DNA from: Paenibacillus glacialis
GTDB taxonomy: Bacteria > Bacillota > Bacilli > Paenibacillales > Paenibacillaceae
DNA: 64,000 nucleotides
Direction of reading: 5' to 3'
Assembly (NCBI RefSeq): GCF_001637205.1
Contig: NZ_LVJH01000007.1
Span: 62,001-126,000 of the forward strand
The translations under genes and the position numbers were made by a program. Position 1 is the stretch's first letter, and each line of letters starts with the position of its first letter. Positions 10,648 through 19,723 of the stretch are shown one piece after another. The notes beneath the pieces were generated by a model. That model saw only the letters and a list, made by a program, of their open reading frames with translations. It did not search any database and was not told the DNA's origin.

Positions 10648-10663
10648 CCTTATGGTTTTTTTT
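10630..10663 (+). terminator. Rho-independent terminator of spoIVB
   Basis: An 11-bp stem with one mismatch pairs AACCTTAAGGC (10630-10640) with GCCTTATGGTT (10647-10657), followed by a run of T. It overlaps the last spoIVB codons and insulates spo0A. Confidence 0.85.
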
Positions 10664-10748
10664 GTCATAAATGAACGAACGAGATCTAACTTTGTAAATA
10701 AATATTTAATTATAAATGATGTTAATAAAAAAATAAACAAAAATAATT

Positions 10749-10781
10749 TTCGACAGAAGGAATTAACAAATGGATGTCGAA
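10749..10781 (+). promoter_or_regulatory. spo0A control region: sigma-H-like -35 and two 0A boxes
   Basis: TTCGACA at 10749-10755 and TGTCGAA at 10775-10781 are perfect 0A boxes (TGNCGAA) in opposite orientations. Between them GAAGGAATT (10756-10764) matches the sigma-H -35 consensus RNAGGAWWW. About 12-14 bp downstream, CGAAAG only partly matches the sigma-H -10 GAAT. Spo0A autoregulation through sigma-H is known in B. subtilis; the assignment here is inferred from the sequence. Confidence 0.6.
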
Positions 10782-10849
10782 AGTTATGTCTAGAGAGGAA
10801 AATGATCACAGTGTGCCAATTATCAACATAAACCAAGGAGGAACCAACA

Positions 10850-11653
10850 GTGCAAAAAATTGAAGTGTTGTTAGCGGATGATAACAGAGAGTTTACAAAT
10901 TTACTTGCCGAATATATTTCGGAGCAAGAGGACATGGTTGTTACCGGAATCGCCTATAATGGCGAGGAAGTGCTCAATATGATCAATGAATCTAGAAAGG
11001 CGCCAGACATACTTATCTTGGATATCATCATGCCGCATCTGGATGGCCTTGGGGTACTTGAACGCCTACGTGAAATGAATATCTCTCCACAACCTAAGGT
11101 TGTGATGCTGACGGCATTTGGTCAAGAGAACATTACCCAAAGAGCAGTGCAGCTAGGAGCCTCTTATTACATTTTGAAACCGTTTGATATGGAGGTTCTT
11201 GCGAACCGTGTTCGCCAATTAGTGGGTCAACAGAACGTGAATTCATCAAGCTTGTCCATGTCTAACCACAGATCTAATGTACTTCCATTAGGAAAAGGAA
11301 AGAATCTTGATGCTAATATTACATCCATCATTCATGAAATTGGTGTTCCTGCACATATTAAAGGGTATCAGTATTTGCGTGAAGGTATCACCATGGTATA
11401 TAACAACATCGAAATTTTGGGAGCGATTACAAAAACTCTTTATCCGGCAATCGCTGAGAAGTTCAAAACAACGCCATCAAGAGTGGAACGTGCCATCCGC
11501 CATGCCATTGAAGTGGCTTGGACACGCGGCAACATCGATTCCATCAGCCACCTATTCGGCTACACGATCAATATAAGCAAGTCTAAGCCTACGAACTCGG
11601 AATTCATTGCGATGGTAGCTGACAAGCTTAGAATTGAGCATAAGGTGTCTTAA
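10850..11653 (+). CDS. spo0A: Stage 0 sporulation response regulator Spo0A
   Basis: Master regulator of sporulation entry. The receiver domain (1-125) shows acidic pocket D10/D11, phosphoacceptor D58 (ILILDIIMP) and the conserved KPF lysine. The C-terminal DNA-binding domain has the [15 protein letters not shown] recognition helix, and the protein ends [10 protein letters not shown]. At 267 residues it is intact. Its last ~127 bp recur three times downstream (27744, 28937, 30151), so the end present here was probably supplied by an integrated element without changing the protein. Confidence 0.98.
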   Translation: MQKIEVLLADDNREFTNLLAEYISEQEDMVVTGIAYNGEEVLNMINESRKAPDILILDIIMPHLDGLGVLERLREMNISPQPKVVMLTAFGQENITQRAVQLGASYYILKPFDMEVLANRVRQLVGQQNVNSSSLSMSNHRSNVLPLGKGKNLDANITSIIHEIGVPAHIKGYQYLREGITMVYNNIEILGAITKTLYPAIAEKFKTTPSRVERAIRHAIEVAWTRGNIDSISHLFGYTINISKSKPTNSEFIAMVADKLRIEHKVS

Positions 11654-11765
11654 AGGTATATAGGGTAAGGGTTTCGGGGTATTTATACATAAAACCATTT
11701 TGCGTATAAATATCGGATTTAGGTGAACTCATGCCGATAAACTACTGTTCGTTAAACCGACTTAT

Positions 11766-11814
11766 ACCGTCTATTTATTGGGTTCTAAAAATCCAATGAA
11801 GAGGCGGTATTTTT
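11766..11814 (+). terminator. Hairpin behind spo0A, copy 1, abutting an integrase start codon
   Basis: ACCGTCTATTTATTGG (11766-11781) pairs with CCAATGAAGAGGCGGT (11793-11808) with one mismatch and two wobbles, followed by TTTTT. The integrase ATG at 11815 follows directly. The only plausible ribosome site (GAGG, 11801-11804) lies inside the 3' arm of the stem. The same hairpin occurs at 27992, 29126 and 30299. Confidence 0.75.
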
Positions 11815-12501
11815 ATGACTGATTTAGAGTTTCAGTTAGACAATTTCATGCTTTACTGTTCAAGTAAGAATCTATCTAGAAAGACTTTAGCGAGCTATGA
11901 GCAGACATTAAAACTTTTTATTAAATATTTGAAAGATACTTTCGAAATTGAGGAAGTTAAGAAAGTTCAGTCAGGTCATATTCGTCAATACATTAAGTAC
12001 CTACGTGAAAGAGGTAAGTATACTGTAGTAAATAATGAGCTGACGAAGAATAATAATCATCCTGAAAATCGGACTGATTACAAGAAGGAAATTTCAACTA
12101 CGACAATTGCTAATTATGTAAGGAACATCAAAGTATTTTTCAATTATCTGTTTGAAGTTGAACGTGAAATCCCTAAGAATATTGTTGAAAAAATAGAAAA
12201 CCCAAAAATTGAAAGAAAACAAAAGAAAAGGTTATCTTCTGATGAAATTAAGAATGTTTTTGGTCAATTTGAAACTTCAACTTTTCATGGATACAGAAAC
12301 TATGTAATAGCACGTCTATTGCTTGATACAGGGATGCGAATTGGAGAATGTCTTAGTTTACTGGAAAAAAATTTTGATTTTCAGCACAAAAGTATACTAG
12401 TTACCAATCCAAAGAATAAGCAGGAGCGATATGTGTATTTTTCCTTTAATGACTGTCGGTTTGACTGTTTACTCGAAATACTACGCTTATTCGACAATTA
12501 A
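11815..12501 (+). pseudogene. Tyrosine recombinase (integrase), C-terminally truncated
   Basis: 228 residues. An N-terminal SAM-like core-binding domain (FMLYCSSKNLSRKTLASYEQTLKLF) is followed by the start of the catalytic domain, with the first catalytic Arg in DTGMRIGECLSLL and the beta-hairpin Lys in NPKNKQERYVYFS. The HxxR box and the nucleophilic Tyr are missing, because the reading frame diverges after YVYFS and stops. Family members run about 300-360 residues, so it is inactive alone. An N-terminal copy of the same gene is at 29182. It presumably drove insertion at spo0A. Confidence 0.85.
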
Positions 12502-12609
12502 TGTGGTACTATTTAACTATTAATCCAATGTCTTGATTTAGTTGTGTATAGCTATGGATATAGGCATTACATGCAGAGTCTATTCTATTAAGAAACTAGG
12601 GGGATATGA

Positions 12610-14841
12610 ATGGATAAGTTAAGTGTTCATATGGAGAATTGCTATGGTATTAAATCACTTACTACAACTTTCAATTTCAATAAAAAGAAAGCTTATGTAA
12701 TTTACGCTTCGAATGGCTCAATGAAAACTTCCTTCACAAAAACTTTTAAGCAATTAAAAGAAGGAGGAAACCCAAAAGAGGAGATATTCGGAAGAGAATC
12801 CTCTTGTAATATTATTAAAAGTAATGAACAGAGTATTGAACCTGAAGAAATCTTTGTAATTGAATCATATAATGAAAGCTACAGTTCGAAAAATGTATCA
12901 AATTTATTAGTAAATAAGGTACTACAAGAGAAATATATATCGCTATTAAAAGAAATTACTATTAAAAAGGATAATTTTATTAATGCTTTGCAAGAATACT
13001 TGGGGCCAAAGGTAGCTATAGAAAGTCAAATAACGTATGCATTTAATAAACAGGACTCTGATTTTTTGAAACTATTAAATGAAATACATAATAATGATTT
13101 GAATAAACTAGAAGATAGTGGACTAGACTTTACTCAAATTGATTACACAACATTATTTGATGATAAGGTTGCTACATTTGTGAAAGACCCCAAAAGTCTT
13201 GAATTATTAAAGGAGTACAGCACTGAGTATAATAACTTAATGGATAAAACTACTTTCTTGAAAAAAGGCACATTTAATCAATACAATGCAAAGAATATTA
13301 ATGATAGTTTAAATGAGAATGGTTTTTTTACAGCAGAACATCATCTTTTATTAAGAGATGGGAAAAGAATAAAGTCCAATGAAGAATTAATCGATTTAAT
13401 TCAAACTGAGAAAGCTGAAATACTAAAAGATCCAAGATTATTGAAGAGATTCGAACAAATAGATAAAAAGTTATCCGCAAATGTTCAATTAAGAAATTTT
13501 AGAATTTTGATTGAAAATGAACCGAGTTTGATTAATCAATTGGTTGATTTTGATGGGTTATTAAGGAATGCATGGGTAACAATATTAAAAAGTAATATTG
13601 AACATTTTAATGCTCTCGTTTCTGAATACAAAGTTTCGGCTTCACAAATTAATGAGATAATTCAAATAGCAGCTAAAGAAAATGAAAAATGGAGACACGT
13701 AGTTGAAATATTCACCAATAGATTTTATGTTCCTTTTCATGTTTCTATTAAAAATCAAGAAGAAGTTGTCTTGAAAAATTCTGTTCCAACATTAGTGTTT
13801 GAATATCATGAAGATGGTGAAAAAGTAGAAATTGATAGAAGTAAGCTCAATTCTCTATTAAGTGGTGGAGAAAGAAGAGCATTATATTTAATGAATATTA
13901 TTTTTGAGATTGAAGCATTGAAAGTAGAAGGTAAAAATGTATTAGTTATTGCAGATGATATTGCTGAATCTTTTGATTACAAAAATAAATATGCAATAAT
14001 TGAATATTTGCAGGAAAATGTTGAACACCGATTATTTAACTTTATTATATTAACGCATAATTTTGATTTTTATAGAACAGTTAGTTCTAGAATTTTGGGA
14101 TATGATAGAGATCACTGTTTAATGGTATTGAAAAAGTCATCGGGGATTGAGTTAACTAATGGAAGATATTTAAAAAATATTTTTAAAAGTTGGAAGGATC
14201 AATTAGAAACTAATGACACAATTCTTGTTGCGTCTATCCCGTTTATTAGAAATATTGTTGAATATGTAGAGTCGGAAGATTGTGAAAATTATATATTTTT
14301 GACTACACTGTTACATTTAGTTGAGTTTGGATCGCCAAGAAAAACTAAAGAAATCACGATGAAGGAGTTAGAGCTTGTTATTAATAAAGTATGGATAACT
14401 AGTAAAGATATTTCTTACCAAAGAGAATCAAAGAGTATATATAGTTTAATACTAGAAGTTGCAGAAAAAATTAATAATGAATCTGATGATACTGGTATCA
14501 ATCTTGAAGAAAAGGTTGCCTTCTCTATGGGCATAAGATTGCTAGCGGAAGAAATAATGATAAAAGGAATTACTTTAGACCTTGGAGATGCTTCTGAAAT
14601 CGAAAAAATTAAATCGAATCAGACTGGTAGATTGCTATCTTTATATAAATCATGTATTGGTACTAATAAGGATGTATTGCCTGTTCTTGAACAAGTTAGC
14701 CTTATGACTCCTGAGAATATTCATCTTAATTCTTTCATGTATGAACCTTTAATAGATATTTCAATGAAAAGCCTCAAGGATCTTTATGTATCTTTAAAGT
14801 CAGTAGCCAGTGAGTATGAAAGGCTTCATGTCCTAGTTTAA
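12610..14841 (+). CDS. AAA/ABC-type ATPase, candidate defence protein
   Basis: 743 residues. Walker A is the unusual YASNGSMKTS (residues 32-41), where Gly-to-Met and Gly-to-Ala changes recall the 'YAPNG.MK.S' class of ABC/SMC-like ATPases. A long helical middle follows, then the ABC signature LLSGGERRALYL (about 416-427), Walker B VLVIADDIAES (about 444-454) and a switch His in LTHNFDF (about 480). A C-terminal helical region has no motif known to me. RloC/PrrC-like and PARIS AriA-like anti-phage ATPases share this layout. It is AT-rich compared with the backbone and sits just before DUF3800 and HNH genes; the defence role is inferred. Confidence 0.75.
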   Translation: MDKLSVHMENCYGIKSLTTTFNFNKKKAYVIYASNGSMKTSFTKTFKQLKEGGNPKEEIFGRESSCNIIKSNEQSIEPEEIFVIESYNESYSSKNVSNLLVNKVLQEKYISLLKEITIKKDNFINALQEYLGPKVAIESQITYAFNKQDSDFLKLLNEIHNNDLNKLEDSGLDFTQIDYTTLFDDKVATFVKDPKSLELLKEYSTEYNNLMDKTTFLKKGTFNQYNAKNINDSLNENGFFTAEHHLLLRDGKRIKSNEELIDLIQTEKAEILKDPRLLKRFEQIDKKLSANVQLRNFRILIENEPSLINQLVDFDGLLRNAWVTILKSNIEHFNALVSEYKVSASQINEIIQIAAKENEKWRHVVEIFTNRFYVPFHVSIKNQEEVVLKNSVPTLVFEYHEDGEKVEIDRSKLNSLLSGGERRALYLMNIIFEIEALKVEGKNVLVIADDIAESFDYKNKYAIIEYLQENVEHRLFNFIILTHNFDFYRTVSSRILGYDRDHCLMVLKKSSGIELTNGRYLKNIFKSWKDQLETNDTILVASIPFIRNIVEYVESEDCENYIFLTTLLHLVEFGSPRKTKEITMKELELVINKVWITSKDISYQRESKSIYSLILEVAEKINNESDDTGINLEEKVAFSMGIRLLAEEIMIKGITLDLGDASEIEKIKSNQTGRLLSLYKSCIGTNKDVLPVLEQVSLMTPENIHLNSFMYEPLIDISMKSLKDLYVSLKSVASEYERLHVLV

Positions 14842-15033
14842 ACTCGATAAAAGAAACAATAATATAAACGATTGATTTTAATGCATGCTGCGAAGAAGTG
14901 AAATTGGCATCATAGCAATTTTCATAGGGTCGCTCAAAGTAAGAGCAATGCCCTAAGTGCGATAATAGTTTATTGGTTGTTGTCCTCTTATATGAAGGAT
15001 TATTTATATTCAATTAATTCTAAGGAGTTTTGT

Positions 15034-16152
15034 ATGAATACCCTATCTGTTTTTATTGATGAAAGCGGTAATACTGGAGAAGCAATTATATTACACAAGA
15101 ATAATATTTTCGGTAATCAGCCTATTTTTTCATTAGGGGCTATTGGTATATTAGATTTTCAAAAAGACAATCTTGAAAATTACCTAGCAGTATTAAAAAC
15201 AAAGCATAGAGTTCAAGGAGACGAATTAAAAGCGAAAAACTTATATAGTAGTAAACCTAAGTTTGTCCTTGAACTGATTGAATATTTACTTGTGAACCAA
15301 ATCCCTATATTTGTTGAAATAATGGACAAGAAATATTATCTATCTACCCAAATCATTGAAAATACAATATTTAAACGAACAAATGTAATGGTAACTGATA
15401 AGCATTTAGAGTTAAGAAGGATTATTGCTGATTACCTCTTTTTAAACTTAGATAATAATCACTATCAATTGTTCTCAGTGCTGTGCAGACAACCAAATAA
15501 AGAAAATTATAATGCTTTCATGATTAGTACCATTCTGATGTTGAAGAGCAAGTCAGACGATATAGGGAAAAGTTTGCTAAAGCATTTTGAATATACATTA
15601 GAAGAAGCTAAAGAATATGAAAATTCGGATGCTAACTATAACTACGAAGATTTTATTCCATACCCTGATATGAATCGGAAAAACCAAGAAATAAGATTGC
15701 TTCCAAACCTACACGCTTATACGAATATAATTGCTAGAGCAGAAAAATATCGAGTTAATAACAAAATTGAAAAAATTGACTTTATACATGATGAGCAATC
15801 AAATTTTGAACATATTTTTTTGACATATGCTAATCTAATGAAAAACACTAAATTTGATAGTAACTTTTACACTAGTAGTTTGTCTAAAAAAGTTAAATTC
15901 TCAATTGAAGATTCTTCAGAGTTTATCTTTGAAAGATCTCAGTTAACTGCACAAAGTATTTTTATTCAAATTGCTGATATAATAGCTGGTGTCTTGATGA
16001 GAGTGTGGGAAAATTTTGTTAAGCAAAATAAAATACCAAAAGAGTATATAAAAGTTGCTGATTTAATCATTGAGACAACAAATCATTATGGAACTACAGG
16101 AATTAACTTTGTGGTCAATAGTTCTGATCTAACCAATTTTGAAAATCTATAA
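15034..16152 (+). CDS. DUF3800 domain protein
   Basis: The N-terminal FIDESGNTG (residues 7-15) is the hallmark of DUF3800, a family with a predicted RNase H-like fold often found in phage-resistance islands. A C-terminal QIADIIAGVLMRV carries a further conserved Asp. I choose ATG 15034, with TAAGGAG seven bases upstream; the open frame reaches back to 14977. The 372 residues fit the family. It lies 192 bp after the ATPase gene, same strand, and may form a module with it; activity is unproven. Confidence 0.8.
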   Translation: MNTLSVFIDESGNTGEAIILHKNNIFGNQPIFSLGAIGILDFQKDNLENYLAVLKTKHRVQGDELKAKNLYSSKPKFVLELIEYLLVNQIPIFVEIMDKKYYLSTQIIENTIFKRTNVMVTDKHLELRRIIADYLFLNLDNNHYQLFSVLCRQPNKENYNAFMISTILMLKSKSDDIGKSLLKHFEYTLEEAKEYENSDANYNYEDFIPYPDMNRKNQEIRLLPNLHAYTNIIARAEKYRVNNKIEKIDFIHDEQSNFEHIFLTYANLMKNTKFDSNFYTSSLSKKVKFSIEDSSEFIFERSQLTAQSIFIQIADIIAGVLMRVWENFVKQNKIPKEYIKVADLIIETTNHYGTTGINFVVNSSDLTNFENL

Positions 16153-16370
16153 ATTAATTAACAAAGTTGAGAGATATACAAACTAATAAAGCTTAATGAT
16201 ATTTGAGGTAAGATGTAAGCTAAAGTATTGAGTTAGATGACAAATACAAAATGAACAGAAAGGGATAGATTCAGCGAATTGGAACTCTGTAATAGTGAAG
16301 ATGTTGCTACGCATCTGTACAGCTTTTTTTGGAATATCACTAGTTCAAGGGACGAAGGGAAGTAAACTTA

Positions 16371-17588
16371 TTGAAAATACCACAGAAATTAATCAGAGAT
16401 AATATTATTGATATTTGGCTTAATCTAAGTGACAGAGAATTTGACAAATATAAGGAATTTGGTCTCAATAAAACTAATATCTTTTCGCTTGACCAAACTC
16501 AAAGAGATAATTATATTTCGTATCTTGGATATGGTAACACAGACTCGAATCTGTTTAGGAGTAATGGTATTAACTTTAAGGTAAATATGCCATCACCATC
16601 AAAGATAATTTACACTATATTAAATATAAAAATAAAAAATGTTGAATACAGAGTTAAAAATCATAGTTTGAAATTAAAATATGAATATGAATATGAAACA
16701 AAAAGTGAAAAAAACTCAACATTTTTTAAATGGGTTAGAGAACTAGTCAAAGAGGGATTGTTAAACTTCAATAATGCAAATCACTTACAAACTCAACAGC
16801 AAGCAGAAAAGGAAGATCAGCAACAATTCCATCATCAATCCCAACAAGTAGAACTACCGATACCAATATATAAATCTCGTTCAAGTGAATTTAACAAGTA
16901 TGAGGTTAGTAGGAACAGCATATTTTACGAATATCTTTTTAATTCAAGGAGCCATAGATGGTTAGATAAAAATATTCTCAAATTAAATGATGGTAAATCT
17001 CTTGGTTATCAATCTATGAGTATCCTGCATTTTAAAGGAGTTACAAAAGATTTTAAGGGGTTGTTTCAGGGGCTAAATGTTAATGAAGCTTTAGAAATAT
17101 TAGTAGTTGCAGATGTTATTCTATATAAGCAATTAATAGAAACGTTGATGAAAATACAAAAACAGGATTTTATGGACTTGAATATTCAGGTTAATAAAAC
17201 AATAGATGAAGGAAAGGAATATCCAGAAGGAAGAATTGCTTACGTATTACATAGGAAGATAGAAAGAAAGCCTCAGCTTATTAAAGATGCTAAGGAACTT
17301 TTCATTAAAAAAAATGGACGCTTGTATTGTGAAGCTTGCGGGTTTGATTTCCTTGAGAAGTATGGAGAAAGAGGTTCTGAATTTATCGAAGGTCATCATA
17401 AGAAACTTGTCTCTGAAATGAAGGTAGGAGAAAAAACAAAGATTGAAGACATTGCAATGCTCTGTAGTAATTGTCATAGAATGATTCATAAGAAGCCACT
17501 TTTGAGTGTTGCGAAATTAGCGGATATGATTTTACGTTATAGTATGCCAAGTGAGGAAGATAAGCAGAAAGCCGTTGATAATATTTAA
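16371..17588 (+). CDS. HNH endonuclease
   Basis: 405 residues; TTG start with AAGGGAAG upstream. The C-terminal quarter is an HNH/McrA-like nuclease: zinc Cys pairs in CEACGFDF and LCSNCHRMIH flank the catalytic EGHHKKLV. The N-terminal 300 residues are AT-rich and not recognised, with a glutamine-rich linker (residues ~145-165). It is probably a restriction or defence nuclease. A copy of its last codons survives at 27148, showing that related islands carried the same gene near their right end. Confidence 0.8.
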   Translation: MKIPQKLIRDNIIDIWLNLSDREFDKYKEFGLNKTNIFSLDQTQRDNYISYLGYGNTDSNLFRSNGINFKVNMPSPSKIIYTILNIKIKNVEYRVKNHSLKLKYEYEYETKSEKNSTFFKWVRELVKEGLLNFNNANHLQTQQQAEKEDQQQFHHQSQQVELPIPIYKSRSSEFNKYEVSRNSIFYEYLFNSRSHRWLDKNILKLNDGKSLGYQSMSILHFKGVTKDFKGLFQGLNVNEALEILVVADVILYKQLIETLMKIQKQDFMDLNIQVNKTIDEGKEYPEGRIAYVLHRKIERKPQLIKDAKELFIKKNGRLYCEACGFDFLEKYGERGSEFIEGHHKKLVSEMKVGEKTKIEDIAMLCSNCHRMIHKKPLLSVAKLADMILRYSMPSEEDKQKAVDNI

Positions 17589-17595
17589 GGACTAG

Positions 17596-17619
17596 CCACT
17601 CAAAATGAGTGGTTTTTTT
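17596..17619 (+). terminator. Terminator after HNH gene
   Basis: CCACTC (17596-17601) pairs with GAGTGG (17607-17612), followed by seven T. A related stem (GCCACC/GGTGGC) follows the HNH tail remnant at 27207-27224 and recurs at 29613-29630. Confidence 0.85.
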
Positions 17620-17838
17620 GTTGGATCAAGAGAGGGATGGGGCTAGGATAACAAAGAAAATACGATTTTAGGGAAGGCTCATAACGCATACAGCCAGCAA
17701 CTCGATAGTAGTATTGAAGCGATACGTTACAGACCTATTTCCCATCATATGGTACAATAAATGGGAGTTATAATTAATAGAAGGTAAATTTTTTTATTAC
17801 ATAATATTAAGTTGGAATTATATTAGGAGTGAAAATTC

Positions 17839-18962
17839 ATGGAATTGAAGACTAACATTCAGCAAGATTTGTGGGAAGCTATAGAGAAAAATTATGGAAA
17901 TGAAAGTTATTCAAGTGCAATTTTAGATACCATTCATTTATTAACGGAAACTATTAGAAATAAAACTAGTTTAGAAGGTGACGGGTCCAGTTTAATAGGA
18001 CAAGCTTTTGGTGGTGATAATCCTAAGATACAATTAAATAAATTACAGACTGAGTCTGAGAAGAACGTACAAAAGGGAATACAAGATATACTTAGAGGAT
18101 TATTTACAGCAATCAGAAATCCAAGAAGTCATGATAGCCATACTGATACTAAACTGAAGCAGATGCTATAATTTATTTTATTGATTATTTGTTAAAAATG
18201 ATTGATAAGTCTAAAGTGAATTTTGAAGAGTCTATATTCTTAACTAGGGTATTCGATAAACATTATGTAAAGAGTAAAGTATACTCAGATTTATTAGTAA
18301 GTGAAATACCGAAACGGCAGAGAACAAACATTGCCATAGAGGTTATTTTGCAACGAAATATGGGTGATATACATAATCTGAGATATTTTATGGAATCGAT
18401 TTTTGAAAATATGGAAGAAAGTGATATATCTCAAGTTTATAAAGTAATTAGTGAAGAATTAAAGTTTACAAGTTCAGATGATGATATACGTCCTATGTTA
18501 TATATACTTCCAGTTCAATATTGGATTAAAATCGAAAAGGTAGTAAGACTTAGAACTGAGAGTATTTTGTTTGAAAATGTAAAGTCGGGTAAATATGACC
18601 GAGAAAATAATGATTGTATTTCAGGTTCACTTGGGACTTGGATTGAAATAGAACATTTAATGAACTTTGAAGACCTTAGTCATTGGACTACCATGGTAAT
18701 CGAAAAGTTAGAAAATGGAGACGATGAGGATAAAGATTATATCTATGCATATTTCTTGGATAAGATTTATGAATTGAATTATCAGAAAATAAGTTACTCG
18801 CTGAAAAATTATATTAAAATTGGACTTAGAAATAGAGATCAGAAAATAATGGATGATTTGGAAGGTGTTCTACAGTTAACGAAGAGTCACCCATGGTGGA
18901 AAGTCTTTGAAATAGAATTAAAGGATTTCCCTGAGATAAAGTATACTGACCTTCCTTTTTAA
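17839..18962 (+). pseudogene. Ymh/TIGR02391-family protein, frameshifted
   Basis: The first part (17839-18171) ends in the family motif GLFTAIRNPRSHDS. The rest (to 18962) is in the next frame, beginning TEADAIIYFIDYLLKMIDKSK. One missing A at the AAA run 18151-18153 (giving DTKTEADAI) restores a single ~374-residue protein. Ymh proteins are found in phage-defence and abortive-infection contexts. The C-terminal half is shared with a decayed paralogue at 23827-24246. AGGAG precedes the ATG. Either a real mutation or a homopolymer sequencing error is possible. Confidence 0.8.
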
Positions 18963-19100
18963 GGACATACTTGATTGTATTTGCTCATGCATGATGTCTG
19001 GGAAAGTTGTCGTTATTGTGTTCAAATATATATCTTAATTAACTTGAAGAGAAAGAGTATTGAGGTTATAGTGACATTTACATGAGTTAAGAGAGAGGAA

Positions 19101-19379
19101 GTGTTAGTAATTAAAAAGATATTCGTAATGTTTGTATCATTTGTGCTTATTCTTGGATTCAGTTCAATTTCAACTGGCGTAGCAGAAGCTAAAGAAAAGG
19201 TAGTTACATATAAAAACTGCACAGAGTTGAATAAAGTGTACAAAGGTGGCGTGGCACGTTCTTCCTCAGTCAAAAATAAAGGTGGAAAAACGAAGTATAA
19301 GCCTTTTGTTTCTGAGGCACTCTATGACGCCAATAAGAAGAGTGACAGAGACAAAGATTTGATTGCTTGTGAACGTTAA
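19101..19379 (+). CDS. Secreted Excalibur-domain protein
   Basis: 92 residues. The signal peptide (KKIFVMFVSFVLILGF...VAEA) is followed by an Excalibur domain: NCTELNKVYKGGV, then YDANKKSDRDKDLIACE with the DxDxDG-like loop and paired Cys. The family binds calcium and sits at the cell surface or is secreted. The start is GTG 19101, close to GAGAGG at 19093-19098, so the exact start is uncertain. Confidence 0.8.
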   Translation: MLVIKKIFVMFVSFVLILGFSSISTGVAEAKEKVVTYKNCTELNKVYKGGVARSSSVKNKGGKTKYKPFVSEALYDANKKSDRDKDLIACER

Positions 19380-19407
19380 TTGATCGTTTCAGAATATGAT
19401 TTTAGCA

Positions 19408-19440
19408 AGGACCTTTCTAATATTGAAGGGTCTTTGTTGT
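19408..19440 (+). terminator. Terminator after Excalibur gene
   Basis: AGGACCTTTC (19408-19417) pairs with GAAGGGTCTT (19425-19434) with two wobble pairs, then TTGTTG. In the rest of the gap to 19723 I see no further gene. Confidence 0.65.
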
Positions 19441-19723
19441 ATATAGAAAATCAAAGCTAAGTGAATGTTAAGATATGGTATAATTTTAATAAGTGGTTAG
19501 GCTGATAATTCCAGAATATCTACATAAAAGATATCCGTCGCATCCAGAGTCCATTGAATCGAATGGCTATGGGGGCAGAGTATGATGAATAGCCTCGTCT
19601 AACAATCTATAGAGGGCGATTATGAGAACTCGCTTATACAGCCTTATGAGAGGGATATACAAGTGTGTGGATTAGTAGTTATCGGAAATCTAAATTCAAA
19701 TGACTTTTAGGAGATATATGAAT

